Part shown: in pieces, positions 12,081 through 23,415 of the stretch | Position numbering within the stretch: position 1 is the first letter of the stretch | Layout of the letters: every line of letters begins with the position of its first letter | Assembly (NCBI GenBank): GCA_023634235.1 | Contig: JAMKCF010000008.1 | Span: 22,004,500 to 22,068,499 of the forward strand | Reading direction: 5' to 3' | Length of the DNA: 64,000 nt | DNA from: Pisaster brevispinus | Taxonomy: Eukaryota > Echinodermata > Asteroidea > Forcipulatida > Asteriidae | The notes under the pieces: model-generated | Seen by the model: the letters and a program-made list of their open reading frames with translations, nothing else | Databases searched by the model: none | What the model was told of the DNA's origin: nothing | Program-made: the position numbers and the translations under genes

Positions 12081-13215
12081 TCGTTCTCTTAACACAATAA
12101 TTATTACATCTTTCTTCCTTTGTCTGTTTTTCCCTTGTAAAGCCCGGTTCATACTTCTTGCCAATGCAAATGCGAAGCCAATTTTTAGTGACGCAATAAT
12201 CAGTACGCGCTTTTTTTCCAAATGTGACGTGGATAAAGCCAGCATTATTTTTTTTGCCATGCACTAACTACATGTATCTCCGACCAGAGATGTTAATAAA
12301 CGAGACAAGGTGAGGTTTTCTTACCATCTGAACAGAAGACCAGTACAAACACCAAGAGGGAAAAATGCAGAAATAAACAAACTGTAAGTCAAGATAACTC
12401 GAGGCTGAACCCCGGATAACCCAGGTAATCCTACAAAAAACCTCAAGGCTTTATATAGAGCCCGAAAAAAAGAGCCTGTAAAAATGAGAGTCTATAAAAT
12501 GAACCAGACTTCAAGATAAATTTGTTCATTGGCAGAGGAGAGTACAAAATAGTTTTCCCAAAGCAAAATAATCAAACCAGCCTAGAATCTAGGTGGGCTA
12601 GACTTGGAAATCATCATTTTACCAGAAGGAAGTGTAAAAAAATGAAGGCATTTTGAGGTACGGTGGACAGGGTTCTCCCCAGATTTGTTCAAAGCTGTGG
12701 GGCAATCTTGACCAAAATTTGGAGATGTTTGGCCAAAGCACGCTAAATTGAAACATCTGCGGATTGTTTTCTACTTTCAAAGCTCTACTGTTTTAAAACC
12801 TCTAAAGTGCAATCTGGAGCATTCTTCATGCTTTTTTCTCGATTTTTGGGGGGGATTAAGGGGGAAAAATATAATAATAATCTTCTTTCTTTTTTTTGTG
12901 CTTATCTGCCGAAATTCGGGCATATTGGCACGAATCCAAGTGTATAGGCCTGATACGCTAGCTCGACATGGTGAGAACCCTTGTGGACGCGCTACTAGGG
13001 CACTACTTGGTTTCGGTAAGTTTGTCTGTGCCCACCCATACTAAACAGTGCACTCCTACAGTGTCTACAATAGCTCAAAAAGGCTATGAGTGGGGGAACA
13101 AAAGAGTGCCCTCGGTGTTCAAGTTCTTAGCAGCGTTTTTGGTCGCTTTAGGGAGATTTGCATAACCAAGAGTATTGGCGAAACACAAGGAATATGAATA
13201 ATTGGTGTACAATAC
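12081..13215. other. No recognised gene; one MITE half
   Basis: AAGCCCGGTTCATACTTCTT at about 12,139 matches one end of the small MITE at 62,144-62,246, but the opposite end is missing. The stretch 12,895-13,165 has moderately long open frames in two plus frames with no recognisable protein features. Nothing else is supportable. Confidence 0.4.
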
Positions 13216-13313
13216 CTGGTTGATTTGCAGAGCTTCTTTGAACCAATCAGATGCCTCCTAGTATGCCTAGATCTGTCCCGGATCCCGAGCCACGCAGCCC
13301 AGACGCAAGTGGC
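13216..13313 (-). pseudogene. CTR9: CTR9 exon with an inserted stop-bearing stretch
   Basis: The acceptor TTTTTAG precedes the exon and the donor CAG then GTATTG follows it. The frame joins the previous exon through a split Cys codon. It reads HLRLGCVARDPGQI, then two in-frame TAG stops separated by Ala-Tyr, then EASDWFKEALQINQ. In the family, the Ile or Phe before Tyr-Glu-Ala-Ser is continuous, so about nine bases carrying the stops appear inserted near 13,261-13,270. This is the last CTR9 exon I can find toward lower coordinates. Confidence 0.8.
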
Positions 13314-13316
13314 CTA

Positions 13317-14100
13317 AAAAGAAAATATTCATCTGTTCGATGATAATCAATTTCTAATTAGCAATAATCAATGAACAAGTGAGACTTGCAGTTATGTTCA
13401 TTGCTTAGGTTGTGTGGCAAGTCAATAGTAATCAATAGTTGATTTTCAATACTCAATAGTCAATAACCAAATGATCAAGTGAGAGCTGCTAAGTTAATGT
13501 GATCTAAATCAATGTGTAACTACTCAACAACCTATAATCAATACATAACCACGCAATAATTGAAAATAAATAGAGGCATAAGACTTGATGCTTGGAAAAA
13601 AGCAGGGCAATTTTGAGTAGTACAAGGGCTGACCTACATACAGTACATGTTTAGGCTTGTAGAATTTTGTTCAGGCTACTTAATAATAGTTTTGCTGATT
13701 TTTCTGGGGGCAAAACAACTAGAAATCAGATTAAAGTAGGAAGAACATCACCTGTAATTAGCAATAGTCAATAACAAATGATTAAGCAATTATTAACATT
13801 CCATGAGCTGACTATTGGAATAGTCCTTTTCAATTCATTCCGTAATCAATAATAAAGTAATCAAGTTCGAGCTGCAATGCTAAAGTAATCAATACTCAAT
13901 CTGTGACAACTCAATAGTGTATAATCAATATATAACCACCTAATAATCAATATTTAATAATAAACAAAAGTCAATAATCAATCAACAATCGTTAACCTTC
14001 TATAAGCTGACTCAGGAATAGTATTTTAAATTCACCCACCTGTTTCATCTCCCCACCAAAAAAAAGAGGAAGTAATTTACAACTTTTTGTTTCTAATCGT
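13317..14100. repeat. Degenerate AATCAATA-type simple repeat in CTR9 intron
   Basis: Short words such as AATCAATA, ACTCAATAGT and CAATAACCA recur irregularly across most of this interval, with two longer similar sections near 13,430-13,560 and 13,840-13,990. It is an AT-rich, poorly phased repeat within an intron. A C-rich run (CACCCCCACCCCCC) near 14,120 precedes the next splice donor. Confidence 0.55.
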
Positions 14101-14153
14101 GTCCCTTTACAGTATTTCCACACCCCCACCCCCCGGCACCAAGACCAACTCAC

Positions 14154-14337
14154 AATCAACGTAGTTAGGATGCTCTCTCAGGACGTCTTTATAGAATTTC
14201 TCAGCCTTGTCGAATTTAAACATGCTCTCAAAGAGACCAAGCGAGGTTGTAAGACATCAAGACTGAGATGGCGCCGTAGTACGTATCATCATGCTCCGCC
14301 TCAAAATGGCACGCTTGAGAGAGGCTTCGTAGTAGCA
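14154..14337 (-). pseudogene. CTR9: CTR9 exon with two frameshifts
   Basis: The acceptor TGTAG precedes TGCTACTACGAAGCC, and the exon ends GTTGATT before GTGAGT. It encodes CYYEASLKRA, then shifts to [20 protein letters not shown], and shifts again before [20 protein letters not shown] and EHPNYVD. The three segments match consecutive CTR9 sequence but lie in three frames. One shift is near 14,307 and the second near 14,235, where the frame of the middle segment hits TGA. Confidence 0.85.
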
Positions 14338-14516
14338 CTACAGGAGAACAAGAATCAGATTTGAAAAAGGACAGATTGACAACATCTTTGTGTTTCGAAA
14401 GAAAGGAAGTCCTTAGATGAAATACGCCCACAAGAAAAAAACATGAAATGGGTTGAAACTTTTGAAGGTTGGTTCGCTCCAAGTTTTACATTTTTTCAAT
14501 ATTAATGTAAAGGGCA

Positions 14517-14705
14517 GTCAGGATGGGCTCAGTGGTTTCTTCCCTGTCTTTCACCTCTGTGGATCCCAATTTGATTCCCGGACCAAAGCCTTGCATGTGG
14601 ATTGGGTATTCAGTCCCTGCCCGACAACGTGGGTTTTCATCCCACTTCTACAACTGAAACTTCTTGATTGTCTTCTTCACAAAAGTTGGTGTGATGTTTC
14701 CATTA
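14517..14705 (+). mobile_element. SINE-like fragment in CTR9 intron
   Basis: The words GGGCTCAGTGGT, GATTCCCGGACC and a body with CAGTCCCTGCCCGACAACGT resemble the tRNA-like head and body of the SINE at 56,284-56,550. The promoter boxes are degraded. It is called at low confidence and lies between two CTR9 exons. Confidence 0.35.
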
Positions 14706-14979
14706 GGATGCGTTGCAGACTATATAATTCAGAGTCAGATTCAGGATGTATATCAAGGAATTTAATACAAAAATTCCAAGCCAAATAGACCTTTGTCAAA
14801 ATGCGGCCATCTTTATGTGTCTCCCATTCATATCAAGAACACCAAACCAAGGCTGGAAGGAGAAATAGTCTGGTTCCTTTACGCACGATGCATAGCACAT
14901 TCCATTAATGTTATTGGATACAGGGAACATGACCAAGATGGCAGCAGCATGATGAAGATCTACCGCTTTTTCTTCCTAC

Positions 14980-15108
14980 CTTTGCCTCTGGCTGGTTGCC
15001 AAGACGAAAATGCAAAGCTCCAACGTTGTTCAGAATTTCTGGTAGGGCATCTGCCTGGACCTTTTGTTTAAGAATACGAGTTGCTGTGCCATAAGCAGTC
15101 AGGACTCC
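14980..15108 (-). pseudogene. CTR9: CTR9 exon, open and intact
   Basis: The acceptor TTTTAG and donor AAG then GTAGGA bracket 43 codons with no lesion: [20 protein letters not shown], then [18 protein letters not shown], then QPEAK. It joins the upstream exon ending LTEV-Ser and the downstream exon starting Cys-Tyr-Tyr in phase 0. It lies just outside the duplicated unit and so occurs once. Confidence 0.88.
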
Positions 15109-15340
15109 CTAAAACATGTTACAAAAGAAAACAAAAACAAGCCAATATTTGTGAATAGTCATTACAGATCTGTTGGAATGATTCTGAAGAAAAAGAACTG
15201 TTACGGGAGCATCTCAAAAGTCGGGTATGTTTTTGGCTTTGAAGAATGTTTCCGTTGGCACAGAGCCCGAAATCCATTAGACCCCCAGAACATTCTGATT
15301 AACCGGATCATTGAATGTTCCAGCAGCTCAACAGACCAAG

Positions 15341-15516
15341 GCCCTATTTCATATAACCTGTAATCACAAAAACTTGCTCAGCAGAAACAGGTTACGAACC
15401 AACATTCCATTAAGTTTATATTGTTGCCACTGGTACCCTGCTCATCTCTTACTAAGTAAAGAAATTTGCTAAACAGAATTTTCTGCTTAACGGCTTTATG
15501 AAGAATGAGCACGTGC
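15341..15516. mobile_element. Palindromic MITE of the GGCCCAATTTCAT family, partial
   Basis: It begins with GGCCCTATTTCATATAACCT, has the internal GCTCAGCAGAAA and TTTTCTGCTTAAC words, and ends near GGCTTTATGAAG, where the terminal repeat has lost its last bases. The duplicate is at 19,980-20,154 and keeps the more canonical GGCCCAATTTCATATAACCT. Confidence 0.7.
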
Positions 15517-15839
15517 TGGAATGCGTATCCAATCTCATTAGAGACTGTACATAGAATTATGAGCTCTCACAGAGTTACTGCACGTGCACGCACTCCCTCC
15601 ACATAGTATCTATGCAGGCGAAGCTTGAACTTTGGGGGAAAAATCCACACGACCACGTACACGTCTTGTGGCTCAACATTTTTACTGAACCAGAATGTTT
15701 TGTTACAAGACCAGAATCAAAATAAGAAAAACCTTCCTGACCCAGTTTTACTGTGCATTTAAGTTAACTGTATTTATTTGAACTTAAGCGCTATTGACAT
15801 GTAAGAGAGGATTGATTTTTATTTGTCTTCATGGGTATT

Positions 15840-16078
15840 AAGTATAGTTCATGATGTCAGTACTCAGTAGAATTGAAAGGTATTTTATCAGACTCAAAGT
15901 CAACATTTGAACATATTACTTTTTGGGTCAAGATGTTACATAGTGAGGTATTATTCTTCAATAATATTAAATCAAAAAACACAAGACCGCATGACTTGTC
16001 GAGCCAAAAGTTTACTGGCCCGACACCAAAACTACTGGCCTTGGGTCTGTTGTCCAGTGTAAAATTCGAGCCCTAGCA
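15840..16078 (-). mobile_element. Partial MITE of the GGCTCGAATTT family, reverse orientation
   Basis: The minus strand begins with AGGGCTCGAATTTTACACTG, followed by a GGCCAGTAG block and GGGCCAGTAAAC, matching the 5' half of the complete copy at 30,106-30,450. The other half is missing. A copy is present in the second duplicate unit at about 20,479-20,717. Confidence 0.7.
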
Positions 16079-16191
16079 GGGTGCATGTGCTCGCAAAGTA
16101 ACTGGGTGAGAGATCACAATTCCATGTACAGCCACAGGACTGCTTCGATCGAGACGACAAAAACAACTTTTAAAAATGTGAAAGAACATAC

Positions 16192-16398
16192 CGATACTTC
16201 GGTGAGTTCCAAGATCTGAGCCAACTCAATCCATGCCTCGACATCTTCCGGGAACTGATCGACGACCTTCTGGAGGTGACCCTTGGCAGTCTCCCTCTTG
16301 GTCTCATCACTGGATGTCACATAGAGAGACCCAAGAATCTTCATGGTCTCATAGTTACCTGGTTGGGCTTTCAGTACCTTCTCGAAGCACTGGGCAGC
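16192..16398 (-). pseudogene. CTR9: CTR9 exon (TPR), intact, copy 1
   Basis: The acceptor ACCAG and donor TCG then GTATGT bracket 69 open codons: [20 protein letters not shown], then [20 protein letters not shown], then [20 protein letters not shown], then QILELTEVS. It aligns without gaps to the central TPR region known for CTR9. The second-unit copy at 20,831-21,037 differs at the last codon, Pro for Ser. Confidence 0.9.
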
Positions 16399-17954
16399 CT
16401 GGTTTGAAACAAGAGGAGTGCATTTGGTTTTGGTCAACATAGTGCTGATTTACAGGCAAAAATCAAGAAAGAAACAATAAAAGTCACCAGTGAAACTTTC
16501 AGCTGAATAATGTCAACTTTTTGAGAAAATGAAAAAAATATATATATAAATTTCAACAATAAACTTGTTGAGGCTTTGCATGGTGAGGTATAAATGTATA
16601 TTCGGTTTGCGGTAACACCACGTGTATATGTGAGCTGGGTGCGCTCTGTTCTGTACTTTATTCTGGCTGGAAAGGAGAGGGAATGGAGAAACAGCGGTTG
16701 GAGTTGGTGGGATATAACAGCACTTTCATTAATTAAAGAAACAAACAACTAACCAAATACATTCACAGCTATTACTGTAAAAATGTGTCCATCCATAATC
16801 ACATTACACTAAACCATAAAGGTTCAAGAAGTTGAAGGGTTTAAAAAGTAAACACTTAATTGTTGATCTCACTTCAATTCAGAATAAAAGATAGATAAAT
16901 TAAAACAAAAGATACAAAAAAATGAAAAGCAAACTTATCCCCAAATGAACAATCTCTATAAAAGAAATAATGAGAAACTTTACTATTGTAAAGAAACACT
17001 TGGTAATTTAACACTGCAGCTAATCGGTTTACTGTTAGACCCCAAAATAAACCTCTCTTATAATAAATAAGAATGAGCAGTTCTCGCCCTCTCTCTGGTC
17101 ACTTTATCTACACTAGACTAAAATAAAGAAAGACATAAGACAAGCAAAGAAAAACTTAACAGAGATAAAAACCACTAAAATAAACAACAGGCCAGAGCCA
17201 GGCCTTCTGCATGTTAAATCAGGCCCCCAGGGCATAGAGTTATTACCCTACTGTGGTCACTACTAATCCTATGGCCACCTAGGGCTGGGGCTACCCTGCC
17301 ATGCATCTCATACACTACATAACCTATAGTATACAATAAAATGGGGGCACAGGCTAAAACATGAAACCAATATCTACATGTAGGTACTCCTAGAATACTC
17401 AAAGTTAAATAAAAGTCTGTACAGTAAAGTAAAAATTAATGGATCCTATAACTCGAAAGGAAAACCTAGAACAAAAGACAATCCTAAGAATACACTCCTG
17501 TTTGAAGAGAACTTATACGCATATAATTTCACTCCTGACCAAAAGGCTGTTAAATCGTATAATGAACAATTTATAAAAACTGTAAACACTTCAAAGTTAG
17601 TGTATGCCAATTCTTCAATTTAAAGTTGATCAAAAAATATGTCCACTCTATCTATACACTATCTTCTTCTATTAAATGTTGAACACTAGATAAAAAAAAA
17701 TACAAAGTAAATTTTCCTACCTGGAAAGGAGAGGGGATGGAGAAACAGCTGTTGGAGTAGGTGGGATATAACAGCACAGAAGCCAGCATGCTAGGCCCCA
17801 CCAACCCCACCACTGGATCAACCAGTTCAGAGGTCAACATAGACAGTCCACTTTCCAGCAGGGGTTACCAAAACAATAGAGTTTGTAATGAGTGAATAAG
17901 ACCTATGGATTAAATGGGGTTAACATACAACAACAACATTTCATAAATGAGGGG

Positions 17955-18263
17955 GCCTCATTTACATATATCTACTAGCTATGTAGATTTGTTCTTAAAG
18001 AACTAGGTCTTGCTTTTTATTCTACTGCCGGAAAAATTGAGAGACTACTTCGGGAGATTACTTAGTTCTGAAAAGAACTGTCCAGCTTATTAGCTACTAC
18101 CTGGGCGGAGGGTAGGAAATCGGCCAGGACTACAACTTTAGCTTAATAGTGGATCAGATCGAGGGGACTTCTCGTTATTAACCTCACTGCCACGGAGTGA
18201 GTTCTTAATTGGTTAATTGGTCTCAACGTTTCGACTAGCTTGCTCTAGTCATCGTCAGGAGAC
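17955..18263 (-). mobile_element. PLE terminal-repeat fragment, copy 1
   Basis: TCTACTAGCTATGTAGATTT, AAGAACTAGGTCTTGCTTTT, GAACTGTCCAGCTTATTAGC and the GGTCTCAACGTTTCGACTAG block all recur in the inverted-repeat arms at 34.8-35.9 and 48.1-48.85 kb, next to PLE coding remnants. On the minus strand it begins with a hammerhead-like motif, as the terminal repeats of Penelope-like elements do. It sits in a CTR9 intron and is duplicated at about 22,593-22,901. Confidence 0.7.
18220..18263 (-). ncRNA. Candidate type I hammerhead ribozyme, copy 1
   Basis: Reading the minus strand from 18,263: GTCTC (stem I), CTGACGA (core), T, GACTAG-loop AGCAAG-CTAGTC (stem II, six pairs), GAAAC (core), GTT, GAGAC (stem I partner, five pairs). 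The core matches the hammerhead consensus CUGANGA...GAAA. Stem III would be only A-C with G-U and no loop; the surrounding AACGTT is palindromic, so a dimer could supply stem III. PLEs are known to encode minimal type I hammerheads of this kind. The cleavage position would follow GUU. Activity is untested. Confidence 0.65.
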
Positions 18264-18543
18264 AAAAATGACAAATCCAGTTTTACAGGAGTCCAGTGTT
18301 GAAGGTCTCAAGACCTGCAGGTCTGTTCTCGAGACCATCTTGAGACCTTTTTGTGGTCTCAGTCTTGGTCTGCAAAAGTCTCGGTCTGGGAAGGGCTGGT
18401 CTCAGTTCCGGGTCTCAGATGTTCAGATTTCGGTCACTGGTCTCGATCTCAGACTTCCAGGTCTGGACTACAACACTGCAGGAGTCCTTACAGTAATACA
18501 TTACAGAGATTTACAATCATTCTCTTGACTCACGTTCGCATAC

Positions 18544-18664
18544 TCTCACATTCCCCCCGATGGATGTACATCTGCCCCAAACCAAAGTGCGGCAAAACGA
18601 TTAGCTGTGGATGCAAACTGGGAGGCTTGCATGGTAGTAGTACTGGAAAGCTTGGTCGTGGTCA
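18544..18664 (-). pseudogene. CTR9: CTR9 exon with frameshifts, copy 1
   Basis: The acceptor CTACAG precedes it and the donor A then GTATGC follows it. DHDQAFQYYYHA is in one frame, SQFASTAN in a second, and PHFGLGQMYIHRGECES in a third. The family has one continuous frame across these motifs, so at least two indels are present. The length of 121 bp is not a multiple of three although both neighbouring exons are phase 0. The same lesions are in copy 2 at 23,182-23,302, so they pre-date the tandem duplication. Confidence 0.85.
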
Positions 18665-18719
18665 CTGTAGAGAGGAACGCAGAAGGTTATTGTCCACATA
18701 AATCCGTCAGAATTCAGCA

Positions 18720-19200
18720 GCCGCGTCCTGGCCGAGCAGTCAACCACACCAGACACAAGCTCTGGTGTTTCTGATCTGGGCCCAATTTCATAGAGCTGCT
18801 TAAGCACAAAAACCAGCTAAGCACAACAAAATGATACTTACCAGAATAAGATTACCAGCCAAACTACCATGACTGGTATCCTGCTCATTTCTGCTAAGCA
18901 GAAAAATGTTAAGCAATATTTTCTGCTTAAGCAGCTCTATGAAATTGGGCCTAGAGTTTGATTTGAGTCTCGGTCTTGATATTTGCGTCCTTACCTGCTT
19001 ACATTCCTTAAGCAAGACACTTGAGCATTATCACTTCATGTTTTGGACGGGATGTAAAAAAGTGTTTTGTGTAATGAGTGTAGAAGAACCTAGTACACTT
19101 AATTGTAAAGAGAGGGGGTTTTCCCTAGTATTTGGGTTTGATTTGGCACTTAATCCAAACAATACGCTGGCTTGTACATGGGGAGAACCATGAGTGGGGT
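18720..19200 (+). mobile_element. tRNA-derived SINE interrupted by a palindromic MITE, copy 1
   Basis: A SINE head with CCTGGCCGAGCAGTCAACCA and AAGCTCTGGTGTTTCTGATC is cut at 18,778. The SINE body resumes after 18,952 with CTTAAGCAAGACACTTGAGC and continues with TGTGTAATGAGTGTAGAAGA and TGGTTTGATT-like words, matching the complete SINE at 33,722-34,133. This shows a MITE insertion into an older SINE. A duplicate is at about 23,358-23,838. Confidence 0.7.
18778..18951. mobile_element. Palindromic MITE with 28-bp inverted ends, copy 1
   Basis: GGCCCAATTTCATAGAGCTG followed by CTTAAGCA at the left is the inverted complement of TGCTTAAGCAGCTCTATGAA followed by ATTGGGCC at the right. The internal part contains GCTAAGCA and TGCTAAGCAG words, extending the hairpin. 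It has no coding capacity. It is nested in a SINE, and its duplicate is at 23,416-23,589. Confidence 0.85.
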
Positions 19201-19212
19201 GGGAATCCTTAC

Positions 19213-19320
19213 CTGTACATGGAAGGCTCTTGTGAGTTGGTAGCAGCTTTCCGCCTGCGTTGCTTCATTGTCTGTACCGTGGAATGCATGCAGAGCAAGA
19301 TGTTGCACCTTCGTATAATC
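19213..19320 (-). pseudogene. CTR9: CTR9 exon, intact, copy 1
   Basis: The acceptor ATCTAG and donor CAG then GTAAGG enclose exactly 36 codons: [20 protein letters not shown] then [16 protein letters not shown]. It matches the CTR9 segment after the KK-D junction with no lesion. The identical second copy is at 23,851-23,958. Confidence 0.88.
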
Positions 19321-19329
19321 CTAGATAAT

Positions 19330-19610
19330 TACAAATAAAACTTGGTAAATGATGAATTAATCCTGGTTAATGACGAGTTAGTCCAGGTTAATTACAAATA
19401 AAGCTTTGTCGATGACAAATTCGTCCTTGTTAGTGACAAATTCATTCTGATTAGTGATGTGCTAAAACTGGTCAATGATAAAATTAAACCTGGCTATCAT
19501 TCGATACTGAAAAGTATAACTATTAAACCTGGTTACGTGAAGTGAGTCATAACCGATAACCAACAACCAATAACCAGTGACCAATATTAATAATCCATAA
19601 CCAATAACTA
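19330..19610. repeat. Short degenerate tandem repeats in CTR9 intron
   Basis: Units like TGGTTAATGACGAGTTAGTC recur with drift between 19,345 and 19,470, followed by AACCAATAACCAGTGACCAA-type words to about 19,610. The same run is at 23,968-24,248 in the second unit. Confidence 0.6.
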
Positions 19611-19728
19611 TGGGGGATGTGTTTAACTCCATGAGTTTGATTCTTTCCTGCAATTGGATAATAGAAATTTGAAAATGAAAACCAACTTTTGGGGCTTTTT
19701 CAAAATCTAGACTTGGACTTCGCCATCA

Positions 19729-19864
<136 letters not shown>

Positions 19865-20830
19865 TATGTTTTTGGCTTTGAAGAATGTTTCCGTTGGCAC
19901 AGAGCCCGAAATCCATTAGACCCCCAGAACATTCTGATTAACCGGATCATTGAATGTTCCAGCAGCTCAACAGACCAAGGCCCAATTTCATATAACCTGT
20001 AATCACAAAAACTTGCTCAGCAGAAACAGGTTACGAACCAACATTCCATTAAGTTTATATTGTTGCCACTGGTACCCTGCTCATCTCTTACTAAGTAAAG
20101 AAATTTGCTAAGCAGAATTTTCTGCTTAACGGCTTTATGAAGAATGAGCACGTGCTGGAATGCGTATCCAATCTCATTAGAGACTGTACATAGAATTATG
20201 AGCTCTCACAGAGTTACTGCACGTGCACGCACTCCCTCCACATAGTATCTATGCAGGCGAAGCTTGAACTTTGGGGGAAAAATCCACACGACCACGTACA
20301 CGTCTTGTGGCTCAACATTTTTACTGAACCAGAATGTTTTGTTACAAGACCAGAATCAAAATAAGAAAAACCTTCCTGACCCAGTTTTACTGTGCATTTA
20401 AGTTAACTGTATTTATTTGAACTTAAGCGCTATTGACATGTAAGAGAGGATTGATTTTTATTTGTCTTCATGGGTATTAAGTATAGTTCATGATGTCAGT
20501 ACTCAGTAGAATTGAAAGGTATTTTATCAGACTCAAAGTCAACATTTGAACATATTACTTTTTGGGTCAAGATGTTACATAGTGAGGTATTATTCTTCAA
20601 TAATATTAAATCAAAAAACACAAGACCGCATGACTTGTCGAGCCAAAAGTTTACTGGCCCGACACCAAAACTACTGGCCTTGGGTCTGTTGTCCAGTGTA
20701 AAATTCGAGCCCTAGCAGGGTGCATGTGCTCGCAAAGTAACTGGGTGAGAGATCACAATTCCATGTACAGCCACAGGACTGCTTCGATCGAGACGACAAA
20801 AACAACTTTTAAAAATGTGAAAGAACATAC

Positions 20831-21037
20831 CGGTACTTCGGTGAGTTCCAAGATCTGAGCCAACTCAATCCATGCCTCGACATCTTCCGGGAACTGATCG
20901 ACGACCTTCTGGAGGTGACCCTTGGCAGTCTCCCTCTTGGTCTCATCACTGGATGTCACATAGAGAGACCCAAGAATCTTCATGGTCTCATAGTTACCTG
21001 GTTGGGCTTTCAGTACCTTCTCGAAGCACTGGGCAGC
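20831..21037 (-). pseudogene. CTR9: CTR9 exon (TPR), intact, copy 2
   Basis: It has the same 69-codon exon and splice borders as 16,192-16,398, with one difference: the final codon is CCG where copy 1 has TCG. The frame is fully open. Confidence 0.9.
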
Positions 21038-22592
21038 CTGGTTTGAAACAAGAGGAGTGCATTTGGTTTTGGTCAACATAGTGCTGATTTACAGGCAAAA
21101 ATCAAGAAAGAAACAATAAAAGTCACCAGTGAAACTTTCAGCTGAATAATGTCAACTTTTTGAGAAAATGAAAAAAAAAAATAAATAAATTTCAACAATA
21201 AACTTGTTGAGGCTTTGCATGGTGAGGTATAAATGTATATTCGGTTTGCGGTAACACCACGTGTATATGTGAGCTGGGTGCGCTCTATTCTGTACTTTAT
21301 TCTGGCTGGAAATGAGAGGGAATGGAGAAACAGCTGTTGGAGTTGGTGGGATATAACAGCACTTTGATTAATTAAAGAAACAAACAACTAACCAAATACA
21401 TTCACAGCTATTACTGTAAAAATGTGTCTATCCATAATCACATTACACTAAACCATAAAGGTTCAAGAAGTTGAAGGGTTTAAAAAGTAAACACTTAATT
21501 GTTGATCTCACTTCAATTCAGAATAAAAGATAGATAAATTAAAACAAAAGATACAAAAAAATGAAAAGCAAACTAATCCCCAAATGAACAATCTCTATAA
21601 AAGAAATAATGAGAAACTTTACTATTGTAAAGAAACACTTGGTAATTTAACACTGCAGCTAATCGGTTTACTGTTAGACCCAAAAATAAACCTCTCTTAT
21701 AATAAATAAGAATGAGCAGTTCTCGCCCTCTCTCTGGTCACTTTATCTACACTAGACTAAAATAAAGAAAGACATAAGACAAGCAAAGAAAAACTTAACA
21801 GAGATAAAAACCACTAAAATAAACAACAGGCCAGAGCCAGGCCTTCTGCATGTTAAATCAGGCCCCCAGGGTATAGAGTTATTACCCTACTGTGGTCACT
21901 ACTAATCCTATGGCCACCTAGGGCTGGGGCTACCCTGCCATGCATCTCATACACTACATAACCTATAGTATACAATAAAATGGGGGCACAGGCTAAAACA
22001 TGAAACCAATATCTACATGTAGGTACTCCTAGAATACTCAAAGTTAAATAAAAGTCTGTACAGTAAAGTAAAAATTAATGGATCCTATAACTCGAAAGGA
22101 AAACCTAGAACAAAAGACAATCCTAAGAATACACTCCTGTTTGAAGAGAACTTATACGCATATAATTTCACTCCTGACCAAAAGGCCGTTAAATCGTATA
22201 ATGAACAATTTATAAAAACTGTAAACACTTCAAAGTTAGTGTATGCCAATTCTTCAATTTAAAGTTGATCAAAAAATATGTCCACTCTATCTATACACTA
22301 TCTTCTTCTATTAAATGTTGAACACTAGATAAAAAAAATACAAAGTAACTTTTCCTACCTGGAAAGGAGAGGGGATGGAGAAACAGCTGTTGGAGTAGGT
22401 GGGATATAACAGCACAGAAGCCAGCATGCTAGGCCCCACCAACCCCACCACTGGATCAACCAGTTCAGAGGTCAACATAGACAGTCCACTTTCCAGCAGG
22501 GGTTACCAAAACAATAGAGTTTGTAATGAGTGAATAAGACCTATGGATTAAATGGGGTTAACATACAACAACAACATTTCATAAATGAGGGG

Positions 22593-22901
22593 GCCTCATT
22601 TACATATATCTACTAGCTATGTAGATTTGTTCTTAAAGAACTAGGTCTTGCTTTTTATTCTACTGCCGGAAAAATTGAGAGACTACTTCGGGAGATTACT
22701 TAGTTCTGAAAAGAACTGTCCAGCTTATTAGCTACTACCTGGGCGGAGGGTAGGAAATCGGCCAGGACTACAACTTTAGCTTAATAGTGGATCAGATCGA
22801 GGGGACTTCTCGTTATTAACCTCACTGCCACGGAGTGAGTTCTTAATTGGTTAATTGGTCTCAACGTTTCGACTAGCTTGCTCTAGTCATCGTCAGGAGA
22901 C
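22593..22901 (-). mobile_element. PLE terminal-repeat fragment, copy 2
   Basis: It appears identical by eye to 17,955-18,263, as part of the tandem duplication, and includes the hammerhead-like motif at its 5' edge on the minus strand. Confidence 0.7.
22858..22901 (-). ncRNA. Candidate type I hammerhead ribozyme, copy 2
   Basis: It is identical to the motif at 18,220-18,263: CTGACGA, a six-pair stem II, GAAAC, and a five-pair stem I. It is present because the tandem duplication includes it, so it is not independent support. Confidence 0.65.
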
Positions 22902-23181
22902 AAAAATGACAAATCCAGTTTTACAGGAGTCCAGTGTTGAAGGTCTCAAGACCTGCAGGTCTGTTCTCGAGACCATCTTGAGACCTTTTTGTGGTCTCAG
23001 TCTTGGTCTGCAAAAGTCTCGGTCTGGGAAGGGCTGGTCTCAGTTCCGGGTCTCAGATGTTCAGATTTCGGTCACTGGTCTCGATCTCAGACTTCCAGGT
23101 CTGGACTACAACACTGCAGGAGTCCTTACAGTAATACATTACAGAGATTTACAATCATTCTCTTGACTCACGTTCGCATAC

Positions 23182-23302
23182 TCTCACATTCCCCCCGATG
23201 GATGTACATCTGCCCCAAACCAAAGTGCGGCAAAACGATTAGCTGTGGATGCAAACTGGGAGGCTTGCATGGTAGTAGTACTGGAAAGCTTGGTCGTGGT
23301 CA
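23182..23302 (-). pseudogene. CTR9: CTR9 exon with frameshifts, copy 2
   Basis: It has the same sequence and the same two or more indels as 18,544-18,664, showing that the gene was already broken when the 4.64-kb unit duplicated. Confidence 0.85.
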
Positions 23303-23415
23303 CTGTAGAGAGGAACGCAGAAGGTTATTGTCCACATAAATCCGTCAGAATTCAGCAGCCGCGTCCTGGCCGAGCAGTCAACCACACCAGACACAAGCTC
23401 TGGTGTTTCTGATCT

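Noticed and set aside
17652..17840. Minus-strand exon candidate starting MLTSELVDPVVGLVGPSM with a GTAGGA donor
   Set aside because: It resembles an exon, and a partial duplicate lies near 16,666-16,725, but there is no acceptor or recognisable protein, and it sits in a CTR9 intron.
18217..18701. Overlapping plus-strand frames of 103 and 116 codons (duplicated at 22,855-23,339)
   Set aside because: They overlap a PLE terminal repeat, GGTCTC-rich simple sequence and a minus-strand CTR9 exon. Their duplication comes from the tandem unit, not from selection.
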